Shown in pieces: positions 45,646 to 55,555 of a stretch of DNA of 64,000 bases. The stretch is from Hetaerina americana. Taxonomy: Eukaryota > Arthropoda > Insecta > Odonata > Calopterygidae. A model generated the notes under the pieces. It was not told where the DNA came from. It saw only the letters and a program-made list of their open reading frames with translations, and searched no databases. The stretch lies in the NCBI GenBank assembly GCA_022747635.1, contig JAKTNV010000063.1, positions 2,461,367-2,525,366 on the forward strand, given 5' to 3'. The translations under genes were made by a program, and so were the position numbers. Each line of letters opens with the position of its first letter. Position 1 is the stretch's first letter.

Positions 45646-47220
45646 CCTTGCTCCACAGTTTTACGCTGCACGAAGTAACAGAATACCAATTTGAAATGCG
45701 ATCTAAAATCAATTTCGAAGACTAGCTTTTTGTCCAGATCGATCGCCATTCAAAAAGGAAATAAAATAAAAATAAATTTGCTCAGGGCTCCCTAAACCAA
45801 CTTTAAGGATAACTTTCACTCGCATGCCAATTAAAGATGCATGCTTCGCCGAATCCGTTGATTTGGTCACAGCTTGAAGGATTCGATCCGATATTGACCT
45901 CTATCTGCCCCGCCTCTGCGCTACGTGCAGGGCGCTGGAGGAAGCGAAGGGTGGGCGGGGAATGGGGAAGAGGTACAAGTGGGGTGGCGCGGGCAGACTG
46001 GGCGACTGCGGGACGCACATGCATCTGCTCTCCCTGGAGAAGGGGGGAGGGCATCGGACCGGAAGGCCATTAGCGAAGCCGGGCGAAAATTTGCTTGGGA
46101 GCGGAGAGGGGGGGGAGGAAGGGGGTGGGTCTCCTCAGAGAGACGCCACCCAAATGTAGAGACAACCCACGGTTGTGGCGTTGGCGAGAAACGAAGGAAC
46201 GCCCTTGAAAGACAGCGTTGATAGGAGTGTTAGCAACCGGTCAGCCGGTGTATATTGACATTTACGAAAGACGTCGACGAATGCCCGAAATATTAATAAT
46301 ATTTAATCAAACCCGGGCGTGGATCATTGAATGATGAATGTTCACCAAAAATCGTTCTTTTGTTGATTTGAATAAAACTAAATATAAAATGTCAAGTCCG
46401 ATTTTTAGACGTAAATTTATTTCTACTGATAATATAAAATTACACAGAACAATATTTAACTCTGTTTACACTGAAATAACTTTTCCTTTTGTGTATTAAA
46501 TCAGAAATGTGAGATATTTTGCGTAGTATTTTGAAGCCAGCGACTGAGAAATTAAAGAAAATAAAGTTTAGATGATCTAAAAGTCACAGAGGAAGTAGCT
46601 TGTTACACGAAGGTGTTTTCTTATTAATTTTTCTCCAGTCCGGAGGGAAAACGAAGAAAGTTAGAATGAGAAGGAAAAGGGATTGAACATTTTGGAGCAG
46701 GTATACCATGTCCAGATTGGTAAACAGTGCTAGATTATTAAATTTTCCATAAAAAATTATTTTAGGAAAAATATTGATTTAAAAAATATTTTGCTATAAA
46801 CCAGATTCGAGTATTAACCTACCATTGTAAAAAGCCATGCTACTCGAGAACAGCGTGAATAACTATGTTATCATCTTATTATTGGTTGGCTGACTCGGCT
46901 GTGAGATTAAGATCGCATACTTAGATTTCATCTGAGGTTAAAACAATTTGAGGGTTTTCTGAGGAATTTCAACTAATCTGTAAATTGGCAAAAGAATTTT
47001 TGGCAACTTCAGAGTATATGTTGTGTTTGCTCACTTTTGAATAATGATTGATCGCTGAAAAGAGTGAAAATCCAAGGCGAGGAATTGGTCGACCGTATGT
47101 GCGATTTGCAGTTTGTTTAAGTGATTTTTTGATGGATTTGAAACCATCTCAATCCCACAAATCCTGCCTGGCTCTCTCTGAGAATTCGTTAGATGATAAA
47201 ATGCATAGATTCCACTTTGA
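45646..47220. other. No recognised gene; GC-rich patch at 45880-46230
   Basis: The GC-rich patch has open Gly/Arg-rich frames on the plus strand and a Pro/Ser-rich one opposite, with no domain. 46250-47220 is AT-rich. Confidence 0.45.
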
Positions 47221-47432
47221 TTTTATTATTATTATTATTATTTGGGATACATTGCTGTTAGGCGATAAGCCGGGTGGCAATGACATGATATAACAAACAG
47301 TAGTCATTCTTAAAACATATCACAGTGTCATTAAATAGTCGTATAGTAGACTTACAAAATAAAAAAATGAGAAAAAACAATATATTTTGATACAGCCATA
47401 CACCTTCTGCCGTATTGCATTTAACAATCCCA

Positions 47433-50261
47433 TCATGTATACCTTTTGCATTCACGCCTAAATGATTTAATGCTTTTGGGTAAGGGCTTAAAGAGTTCAT
47501 CAGGCAGCTGGTTCCACTCTTTGATTCCCATATTTAGGAACGAAAACTTGGCGGTGTTTGTCCTTTGGGGCATGTATTTGATTTTAAGCGGGTGATCATT
47601 CCTGCCGAGATAACATGGCTTATTTACACTCTCGTTCAGTTCTTTCCAGCCTCCGTCAGCTTTCAATATTTTAAAAATGGCACACAGTCTATTCAGCTTC
47701 CGTCTGTTCTTTAGTGACCCCCATCCTAGTGAGCCTAGCATGTCGCTTACACTGTCAGTCTGCCTATGTCGCCCTAAAACGTACCTGGCAGCCTTCCTTT
47801 GCACTGCTTCTAATTTTTTCACATGCCCTATTTCAAAGGGATCCCATACCGTGGTCGCATATTCGACAATAGGCCTTACAATTGTTTTGAAGGCCAATTC
47901 TTTAGTTGATTTAGTGCTTCCTTTGAGGCTCCGCATGACCCAGTGGAGCGATTTAAAGGCCTTGCCTACCACATAATCTGTGTGAAGTCCCCACCCTAAG
48001 TCTTTACTTAGGTGTACCCCTAGATATTTACAATTATCTTTTGTTACAATCGTTTCTCCCATTATTTTATATACCCTTCCCTCACCTGCCTTCCTTTTGG
48101 AGAATGAGATGTGGATAGTTTTTGCAATGTTTATCTCCATTTTGTTGATTTTGATCCAATTAGCCACGTTATCTATGTCACCCTGCAGAACGTCGCGATC
48201 ACTGCTGCTGCTGATTTCCCTATAGAGTATACAGTCATCAGCGAACAATCGTATTTTGGAATTGACACATTCAGCAAGGTCATTCACGTAACAAAGAAAC
48301 AGAGGAGGACCAAGCACGCTACCCTGAGGTACTCCGGATGTGACGCGGGTTTCTTCTGAGATTTTGTGCCCAACACGAACCTGCTGGGTTCTATCTTGTA
48401 GGAAGGCCTTCGTCCATAGTAGTACTCTTTTATCAATATTTAGTTTTCCAATTTTATCTAACAATCTGTCATGGGGAACCCTGTCGAAGGCTTTTGAGAA
48501 GTCGAGTATAACTGCATCTATTTCTTTACCTTTGTCTAAGCAGTCTGATATTTCCTGGCAGAGTCCAAGTAGTTGGGTTTCGCATGAGTACCCTTTGCGA
48601 AAGCCATGTTGGTATTTAAATAGCCAGTCCTTATCCTCCCAGTGGTCACGTAGATATTTTGCGACCTTCTTCTCCATTAGTTTACAGGTTACAGACGTTA
48701 GGCTAATGGGGCGATAGTTCACTACACTGCTATGGGTCCCTCCCTTAAAAATTGGTATTACATAAGCCTTCCTCCAATCATCGGGGATTTGATGATTATT
48801 TAACGTGATGTTAAAAATGGTGCGCAGATACGGTATCATTGCCTCTGACCCTAATTTGAGTGCGTCTCCAGAGATGTTGTCAGGGCCAATCGATTTGTTG
48901 ACTTTAAGCTTTTTTACTTTGTCCATGACTTCACGGTCACAGATTTTCATATACTTAGGAATAACAATATTACCCTTTGAAGGTGTGATGACTAGTTCAC
49001 CCGGACATAATACGTTCTCCCCTTCACAAACATGAAAAACACGTGGGGGGAGGTTTCCACTGAAATCCTTGCTAAAAACACTTCCATACCACTTGTTGAG
49101 CTCATTTGCTTTTCCTTCATCGTCTGTTATAATGCCCCCCCTTTCGGTTTGGATCACGCCTACCTTCACCTGGCTGTTTTTTCGTCTTCTTAAGTATTTG
49201 TAAAATTTATTTGTATCGTTTTTAGTGAGAATGTTCACTAAGTATTCTTCTTTTGCTACCCTCTTTTCCCTATTCAGTTCTTTTACTATCGATTTATATT
49301 TGCACAGATATGGGTTCCCATACTTGATCATAGAGTGACTCCTCCTAACCTTTCTCTTTAGTTTTTTTATTGCGCAGTTATAGTACTCGGGGTCGGTGTT
49401 ACTTTTGAGAGTCATTTTTGGAACGAATTTTTCCAGCCCTTCGTTGACAATGTCTTTGAAACTGTTCCAGATGTCGTTTACAGTTCCCCCTGTACAAGCC
49501 CAGTCCTGAAAACGTTCCTTCAACAAGGTACGGAACCCATTGCTATCTCCTTTGCTGTATCTCCACACCGAATTTCTTACTACCCTTTTCTCGGGTACCC
49601 GGAATTCCCATTGAATATTGATACATACCGCTGAGTGGTCGCTTATACCAGGAATTACCTCTCCTTCCGAGAACATATTGTATGGTCTAGCTAGAAACAC
49701 ATCAAGGATGTTCCCCTCCCTTGTGGGCTTGTTTACAACTTGGGTAAAACCCTCTCTTTGAATGAGACGATTAGCGAGCTCTTGGGCTTTGCCACCTCTT
49801 GCCGTGGGGCCACTCCAATGAACGTTGGGGAGGTTAAGGTCCCCCGCTATTAGGGTTCGACTACCTGGGTTTTCCGCGCACGACGCGGCAAGGGCCTCTA
49901 TTACCTGGAGGCCATCGGTGGGTTTTCTATAAACGGCAATGATGTTTAAGAAGTTTTTGTTATTCTCGCTTAATAATTTTACGCAGATCATTTCATGGTC
50001 CTTATCGGACCATTCTAGTACATTACGAAGGCCTTCCTTAACGCAGATAAAAACACCCCCTCCTCTCGTATCTCGGTCTCGGCGGTATATTGTAAAGCCT
50101 TTCGGAAAGATTTCATTCGACAAGACGTCACTACTCAACCAAGATTCCGTTCCTATTACAATGTCAGCCTCGCTGACCTCAACCAAGGTCTGAAATTCAT
50201 CCCGCTTATTGATTATGCTGCGACAGTTGACCTGAAGAACTTTCAAGCCCTTACCTTGCAT
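47433..50261 (-). CDS. LINE ORF2: endonuclease / reverse transcriptase
   Basis: A 942-residue uninterrupted protein, full length for this group. Residues about 1-225 form an apurinic-type (EEP) endonuclease with N12 (VNCRS), E39 (GTESWL), D141/N143 (AGDLNLPN) and D208/H209 (SDHS). The reverse transcriptase lies at about 490-750 with NYRPISL, DFSKAFD (D587), GVPQGS at 643-648 and FADD at 673-676. The catalytic residues I can check are present. The C-terminal region contains VEYATTVWDP. One oddity is GPPLFL where GPLLFL is usual. The open frame continues upstream of the first ATG into the end of ORF1 in a different phase. It could be active or recently active. Confidence 0.93.
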   Translation of the reverse strand: MQGKGLKVLQVNCRSIINKRDEFQTLVEVSEADIVIGTESWLSSDVLSNEIFPKGFTIYRRDRDTRGGGVFICVKEGLRNVLEWSDKDHEMICVKLLSENNKNFLNIIAVYRKPTDGLQVIEALAASCAENPGSRTLIAGDLNLPNVHWSGPTARGGKAQELANRLIQREGFTQVVNKPTREGNILDVFLARPYNMFSEGEVIPGISDHSAVCINIQWEFRVPEKRVVRNSVWRYSKGDSNGFRTLLKERFQDWACTGGTVNDIWNSFKDIVNEGLEKFVPKMTLKSNTDPEYYNCAIKKLKRKVRRSHSMIKYGNPYLCKYKSIVKELNREKRVAKEEYLVNILTKNDTNKFYKYLRRRKNSQVKVGVIQTERGGIITDDEGKANELNKWYGSVFSKDFSGNLPPRVFHVCEGENVLCPGELVITPSKGNIVIPKYMKICDREVMDKVKKLKVNKSIGPDNISGDALKLGSEAMIPYLRTIFNITLNNHQIPDDWRKAYVIPIFKGGTHSSVVNYRPISLTSVTCKLMEKKVAKYLRDHWEDKDWLFKYQHGFRKGYSCETQLLGLCQEISDCLDKGKEIDAVILDFSKAFDRVPHDRLLDKIGKLNIDKRVLLWTKAFLQDRTQQVRVGHKISEETRVTSGVPQGSVLGPPLFLCYVNDLAECVNSKIRLFADDCILYREISSSSDRDVLQGDIDNVANWIKINKMEINIAKTIHISFSKRKAGEGRVYKIMGETIVTKDNCKYLGVHLSKDLGWGLHTDYVVGKAFKSLHWVMRSLKGSTKSTKELAFKTIVRPIVEYATTVWDPFEIGHVKKLEAVQRKAARYVLGRHRQTDSVSDMLGSLGWGSLKNRRKLNRLCAIFKILKADGGWKELNESVNKPCYLGRNDHPLKIKYMPQRTNTAKFSFLNMGIKEWNQLPDELFKPLPKSIKSFRRECKRYT

Positions 50262-50353
50262 GAACCCATTACTGGCTGGTATGTCACTTCCTGGATCGGC
50301 ATTTGGCTCAACTCCGCTCTCTTTGCAGGTCCGGTGAACATCTCTGGTTTCCT

Positions 50354-51298
50354 TTAGTAGTTTCCCCGTTTGGTGATCTTCTCTACAACTTCGTTTAACA
50401 ATTCCGCGAATAAAAATGATCCTTTTCTATTCAACTGAATACCATCCCGTCCCAGGTGATAGTCACTTATTCGACAATTAGGATCAATGAAGGTAACCCC
50501 CATTTTGTCACACACCCATTCTATGCCTTCATTTACGTATCTGATTCTTTTGTAGTTCACGTCTCTTCTTTGAATAATACCTGTCACTACAATTTTTGCA
50601 TTACTAAACTTTGATTTGGCAGCGGTACACAGGTCCCATATATAACCGGTTACGTGGTCATCAGATTTGGCACTTTTGATGTCTTTGGATCCAACATGTA
50701 AAATCACTACTTTTTCTTCTCCACGACTACTCATGTTATCGATTTGCCTCTCCAATTGTTCCGTTCCAATACCCGGAAAACACTGAACGGAGGCTCCCTT
50801 CCTTCTGCAATGGTCTCCGGCAAAACGTATAAGGGAATCCCCGATTATCATCGCCTGGGGTGCTCCCGAACGTCCGCCATTCGCCGGGCTGGCCGCCTCC
50901 GTCGCTCCGCCGTTGGCCCCTCCGCCGTCCCTCCTTTCTCGCTTGCTTCCACTCTTCGTACGCGGCGATCTCCACTCCGCCGCGGCGGCTCGCAACCTCT
51001 CATTTTCGGCAGTAAGAGATTTAATTCTCTTATTCGATTCCTCCAACTCGGCCTGCAGCTCAGCAATGGTGATTTCCCTCTCCTTCAAGAGTCTCCGGCC
51101 CCTCTGAATGTCGCAATCACAGCACTTCCATTCCTCTTTTACACAATCCTCCAGCTTGGATTTAGTACATTTAAAATGGTACCAGCAGCTGCATGCTTGG
51201 CACTGGACACCATTTTTCAGTTTTTTACTGCACACTTTTTGGATTTGGAAAGCTTGCAGATCTACGGGCGATAGCAGAAATAATTGTCTGTAATTCAT
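50354..51298 (-). CDS. LINE ORF1: zinc-finger-like, coiled-coil, SGNH-like protein
   Basis: A 314-residue protein, probably nucleic-acid binding. Residues 23-62 carry a cysteine pattern (C23, C33, C36, H41, C44, C59, C60, C62) like a PHD-type finger but apparently short of its first C-x2-C pair, so the N terminus may be truncated. About 68-110 is a charged coiled coil (LQAELEESNKRIKSL). Residues 115-147 are basic and Gly/Ala rich. About 149-306 is an SGNH hydrolase-like domain: GDS at 153-155 is kept, the third block is GSKD rather than GxND, and the last block reads DGIQLN where DGxHLN is usual, so the catalytic His is Gln at 288. Esterase activity is therefore doubtful. Confidence 0.88.
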   Translation of the reverse strand: MNYRQLFLLSPVDLQAFQIQKVCSKKLKNGVQCQACSCWYHFKCTKSKLEDCVKEEWKCCDCDIQRGRRLLKEREITIAELQAELEESNKRIKSLTAENERLRAAAAEWRSPRTKSGSKRERRDGGGANGGATEAASPANGGRSGAPQAMIIGDSLIRFAGDHCRRKGASVQCFPGIGTEQLERQIDNMSSRGEEKVVILHVGSKDIKSAKSDDHVTGYIWDLCTAAKSKFSNAKIVVTGIIQRRDVNYKRIRYVNEGIEWVCDKMGVTFIDPNCRISDYHLGRDGIQLNRKGSFLFAELLNEVVEKITKRGNY

Positions 51299-51330
51299 TT
51301 GTTGAACAAAGAACGTAGAAAGCTGGAATT

Positions 51331-53160
51331 ACTGAGAAATATTTTAACAGTGGGAAACAATGGTATTTATTGAGTTCTTGTCCTTTCTTCGAACCGACTT
51401 TTTCTCGTCCTTTTTCCTTCTCCGTTATCATCCCCTGCCGCACATCGCACTGCGTGCCATTGAAAGGAATCAGATTTGCCGTTTTGGACCGAGGTCACGC
51501 AGATATTAATTCTCCCTCCCTTGTAGCTCAAGGATATGAGAGTGGGAGAACTCGGCGAGAATTTCGAATTGCTGTTGGCCAGTTATGAGCTCAATTTCTC
51601 TCATCTCGACGAAAACGAGAGTGCTCCACTCTCGCATTCCAAGTCGAGCATTACATTTATTCTGAAATCCAAAGATTCATTTAATAACATTGCCCTATTA
51701 TTCACAACAAAAATTCTCACACGGACGAATATATGTACAAACCAAACGATAATGCTTACTGCTTTCACGCATCACGTTTTCTTTTCTTTCCTTTGAGTGA
51801 AAATGTACTCCAAGAGTGGATTTTAAGGATTTTGAAGTTAGGCATTAGTCTTAGCTAGAGATTTTCGTGAATATTTGGGTATGGTTTGCTCTAGAGACGT
51901 CCAACTGCTTAATAATTATACTACACAATAAGTATCAAACAACTGCTTTATAATCCCCACAACTTTAATAAAGTATAGTGGAAATAACGAAGTTTGGTTT
52001 TCCGTTCTTCTATAAATAAGGTTGTTAAAAACTGGATTCCGTTCTAAAAATAATAATAATTAGGCTCTATCCGGGTGAGATTAAGACTGTGGCAAACCCT
52101 TTTTCCATGTTACCCATTGTCAAATTATTTAAATGAAAATATAATTATATACTTAAGTGCAAAATAATACAAAAGAGAACTAGATAATCACAATCGATTT
52201 ACAATGAATACAAAGTGAGTACAAATGAATGAGTACAAAGAGTGAAGAAAGATTTACAAAATTAAGGGAAACACCCAAGGAATTAGACTTTTATTCTTGA
52301 CAAAAAACTCATTGCGGGAAAACACCCACACATGAAAGGGAGCGTAAAAAACCTGCAAACACCAACGGATAGATAATGCTAATTTCATGACTTACTAAAA
52401 AAACAAATAAAAATAAATCAATGCATGAAAAATAAGAGAAGAAACAAAAGTGGAAATGATAGTTACAAATAAAACTGTAAATAATCAACTAAAATAAAAT
52501 TAATGATTAATAATCCAGATGTTATGAATATCAAAGAAGAGATATTACACCACTAGTATTCTCATTGACTTTATATCATGAAAATCATTATACACCCTAA
52601 TGCATAGCATGCATAAAGCCCAGTGAAACTTAAGGGGGGAATAATTCCATTCTTGTGCTTTCTCTAAGGTTAATATGTGATATTTTTGAAGAGTCAAAAT
52701 AATAAAATGAGTTAACTGTGTAAATTTGGAAATCCTTTTTCAAATTTAGCCTAAAAAACTTGTCTAGCATTTCGGGCTAAAATAAAAGTTTTCTGTCCAA
52801 CCTAGCTGCCATACGTAAATTATGCAAATGCTCCCAAAAAACATGATTAAAAAACAAGCACAGGGCTCTTCATGGCCCGCGGAGGCACACCCGATTGGCC
52901 TGCTTTTAGCCGGTAGGAACCACTCAATTTCAGCGCTTTCTGTGTTTCTCTGTAGCGTGAGATGGGTCGAACTTAAAAGCGGAGGGGCCACCTTGCGTGA
53001 CCGTCGAATTTACTATAGAGATCGGGATTTTTCTTCTGGAAATATCTCTGCACCACGGCATGAAAGGAGTTAAAGGGTTTACCGAGTAACAATAAGGGAT
53101 AAAAATTAAATTGCAAAAAAAACAATTTGCTTAACGATAATGTTATTTGTGCAAGGAACA
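51331..53160. other. No recognised gene
   Basis: The first part may include the LINE 5' untranslated region. 51840-52800 is AT-rich. 52870-53080 is a GC-richer patch with frames on both strands, not recognised. Confidence 0.45.
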
Positions 53161-53169
53161 GGGAGCGGA

Positions 53170-53380
53170 AAAAAGTTGAGGGGTAGAGGGTTGGACTACG
53201 AACCGGAGGTCTTAGATTCGATTCGGCCGCTAGGTCTTCCTGGGAAAACACAGCACAGGGAAGGGATCTGATCCCCCTACTCTGATGCGTTAATTTCACA
53301 CACACCGTCGAACGTAATATTGCGTTAACTCGGCCATCACCTATCAAACCACCCTCCGATAGCAAAGTAAATGTACGTAT
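53170..53380 (+). repeat. Possible tRNA-derived SINE
   Basis: TAGAGGGTTGGACTACGAAC followed about 20 bp later by AGATTCGATTC resembles Pol III A and B boxes of a tRNA-like head. The downstream body is not seen elsewhere here. Confidence 0.35.
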
Positions 53381-53410
53381 ACTTAGAATCACATTTTCTT
53401 TTCTTCGTAT

Positions 53411-53431
53411 GCACACACACACACATATATG

Positions 53432-53506
<75 letters not shown>
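53411..53506. repeat. (CA)n-(TA)n microsatellite
   Basis: A short CA run passes into a TA run of about 80 bp with G and A interruptions, ending exactly where RTE-like coding similarity begins. Confidence 0.95.
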
Positions 53507-55090
53507 GAAGGATGCAAGAGAGATGGAAGGAGTATATAGAAAAACTGTATAGTAAAGAACTTAGGCCAACAAAGTTAGACAGAAAAGGAACATGACGCAG
53601 AGAAAGATAGCTTCGGTCCAGGCATACTAGACGATGAGATTAAGGGAGATGACCTCTATCGACGATGGCATTAAGGGAGATGAAACTAACTAAGGCCGTG
53701 GGGGTGGGTAACATTCCCGCGGAACTATTGAAATGTTTAGGAAAATGTGGGAGAAAGAGGCTATATGGGCTGATTCGTAGTATTTATGAGGAAGGAATCT
53801 GGCCGGAAGGCTTTGTGAGATCAGTTTTAGTTCCTATTCCGAAAAAGGGAAAGGCTATATCACGTGAGGACTACAAGACAATACGTTTGATATCCCACGC
53901 AGCTAAAGTTGTTCTCAGGATCATAAACAAAAGGATAGAGAGTAGGGCAAATGGTTACTTAGATGATGATCAGTTTGGGTTTAGGAAGGGGAGAGGTACG
54001 CGTGATGCCATTGCAGTAATGAGATTATTAATCGAGAAGAATATAGAACACAACCAGGAGGTATTTGTCTGTTTTGTAGGTTTCGAAAAAGCGTTTGAAA
54101 GAGTGAATTTGGAGTGAGTAATGAGTATATTGCAGAAAATAGGAATAGATTGGAGGGATGGGAGGCTAATCCGCAACCTGTACATGTCTCAGACTGCTCA
54201 GGTGCGGGTGGGGAATGGGGAGTCCGGATGGGCAGTGTTAGGAAGAGGTGTAAGGCAGGGTTGCCCATTATCACCGTTGCTGTTCAACCTGTATGCAGAG
54301 GAAATGATTAAAGGGGCATGGGAAGTACTGGAGGTAGGAATGAAAGTGGGCGTTGAATTCGTAAAATCAGTTAGGTTCGCTGATGAACAAGCTTTAGTTT
54401 GTCAGTCAGCCAAGGGGTTGCAAGCATTGCTGAGTGAATTGGAAATTCAGTGCGACAAGTATGGGATGAAAATCAATATTAATGAAACAAAGGTTGAGCG
54501 ATTTTCTAGAAAGAAAACGGCTAAGCTAAACATTATAATAGGAGGGCAAAAACAAGAGCAGGTAGAATAGTTTACGTATCTCGGTAGTGTTTTAGACGAA
54601 AATGGTCAAAGTAGTAGGGACGTAAGGAGAAGAATTGCGCTAGGCAAAGAGGCTTTCACAAGGAGGAGGGAGTTGATGACAGGGACTTTGAGTAAGGATG
54701 TTAAGAATAGACTCGTAAAAACTTTGATATGGAGCGTAGCTATGTACGGCGCGGAAACGTGGTCATTGAAGCAGGAGGATACACGTAGACTGGAGGCGTT
54801 TGAAATGTGGGTGTGGAGAAGAATGGAGAAGGTCAAATGGACAGAGAAGAAAACAAATTAGGAAGTACTTGGTATGGTGGGCGAGGACAGGGGTTTGTTG
54901 GGAGAAATCCTATGGAGGCAGGAAAATTGGATGAAGGAGGTATTGACCGGCAGTGGGATATTGAAGACTGTGATAGAGGGGAGAATGTAGGCAAACGAGG
55001 AGAGGGAAGGAGCAGGATAGGGGTGTTGGACTGGATGAAGGGAGGAAGAAAGTACTCAGAGATGAAGAGGGACCTGATGTAGAATAGGAT
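53507..55090 (+). pseudogene. RTE-like LINE reverse transcriptase relic
   Basis: The longest RTE-like copy here. After a degenerate [13 protein letters not shown] segment, the frame from 53665 reads through the RT: AVGVGNIPAELLKCLG, FVRSVLVPIPKKG, then DDDQFGFRKGRGTRDAI. Next come GFEKAFERV, RQGCPLSPLLFNLY and RFADEQALV. The C-terminal region includes FTYLGSVLDENGQS, MYGAETWSLKQED and VLTGSGILKTVIEG. Three in-frame stops (54115-54117, 54568-54570, 54859-54861) break it. Two catalytic aspartates are lost: the usual D of DFEKAF is G, and FADD reads FADE. It is 5' truncated, with no endonuclease. Residual frames are unusually long, so decay is moderate. Confidence 0.88.
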
Positions 55091-55170
55091 GTAGTGTTTT
55101 GCTAGGAGTCACAAAATATTTAATTAGTGGCTGTGTTCATCCGAAAACCTACCTTAACCGGTAGATTACC

Positions 55171-55172
<2 letters not shown>

Positions 55173-55206
<34 letters not shown>
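55173..55206. repeat. (TA)n microsatellite
   Basis: Pure TA run following the RTE relic. Confidence 0.9.
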
Positions 55207-55211
<5 letters not shown>

Positions 55212-55437
55212 ACAGATATAAGGAAAAGGGATAGGAACACATAAAGGACGAACACAATAGAGGTGGGGAAGGCGGAATCGAACGGATCACAAGAGTAAAA
55301 ATATTTCCTCAACTATATATATATATTTGGACGGCACAATAGAACACAAATAAAATAGTAACACTTAAAAGGACACTCACATGGTAGATTGTTTAAACTT
55401 TTGGCCTTCTTCGAGGCCTTCTTCAAGTAAGACTCAA
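55207..55437 (-). repeat. Unclassified block between AT tracts, Penelope-like motif
   Basis: On the minus strand near 55425-55395 it reads TTGAAGAAGGCC, TCGAAGAAGGCC, AAAAGTTTAAAC. This recalls the short hairpin motif found in terminal regions of Penelope-like elements. It also encloses a small internal TATATA run near 55313-55325. Assignment is tentative. Confidence 0.3.
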
Positions 55438-55491
55438 TAATATATATGTATACATATACATATATGTGTATATACATATATATATAAATAA

Positions 55492-55554
<63 letters not shown>
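55438..55554. repeat. (TA)n microsatellite
   Basis: About 115 bp of TA repeats with GTATA, CATA and AAATA interruptions in the first half and a pure run in the second. Confidence 0.95.

Positions 55555-55555
<1 letters not shown>

Larger units (their letters stand above)
47221..51330 (-). mobile_element. Nearly complete CR1/L2-like LINE
   Basis: A two-ORF non-LTR retrotransposon on the minus strand. The 3' end is an (AAT)n tail at 47243-47221 (minus-strand sense), preceded by a short untranslated region after ORF2. ORF1 and ORF2 are both open. Endonuclease plus RT in ORF2, an SGNH-type domain in ORF1 and a simple-repeat 3' tail are typical of CR1/L2 LINEs. The 5' limit is not clear: the ORF1 frame has a stop about 30 bp upstream of its first ATG, and no flanking target-site duplication was found by eye. 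This is the youngest-looking element in the window. Confidence 0.88.

Noticed and set aside
47677..50193. Plus-strand frames across the LINE
   Set aside because: They are antisense to the intact ORF2 and have no independent features.
50744..51293. Plus-strand 176-codon frame opposite ORF1
   Set aside because: Antisense shadow of the ORF1 coding sequence.
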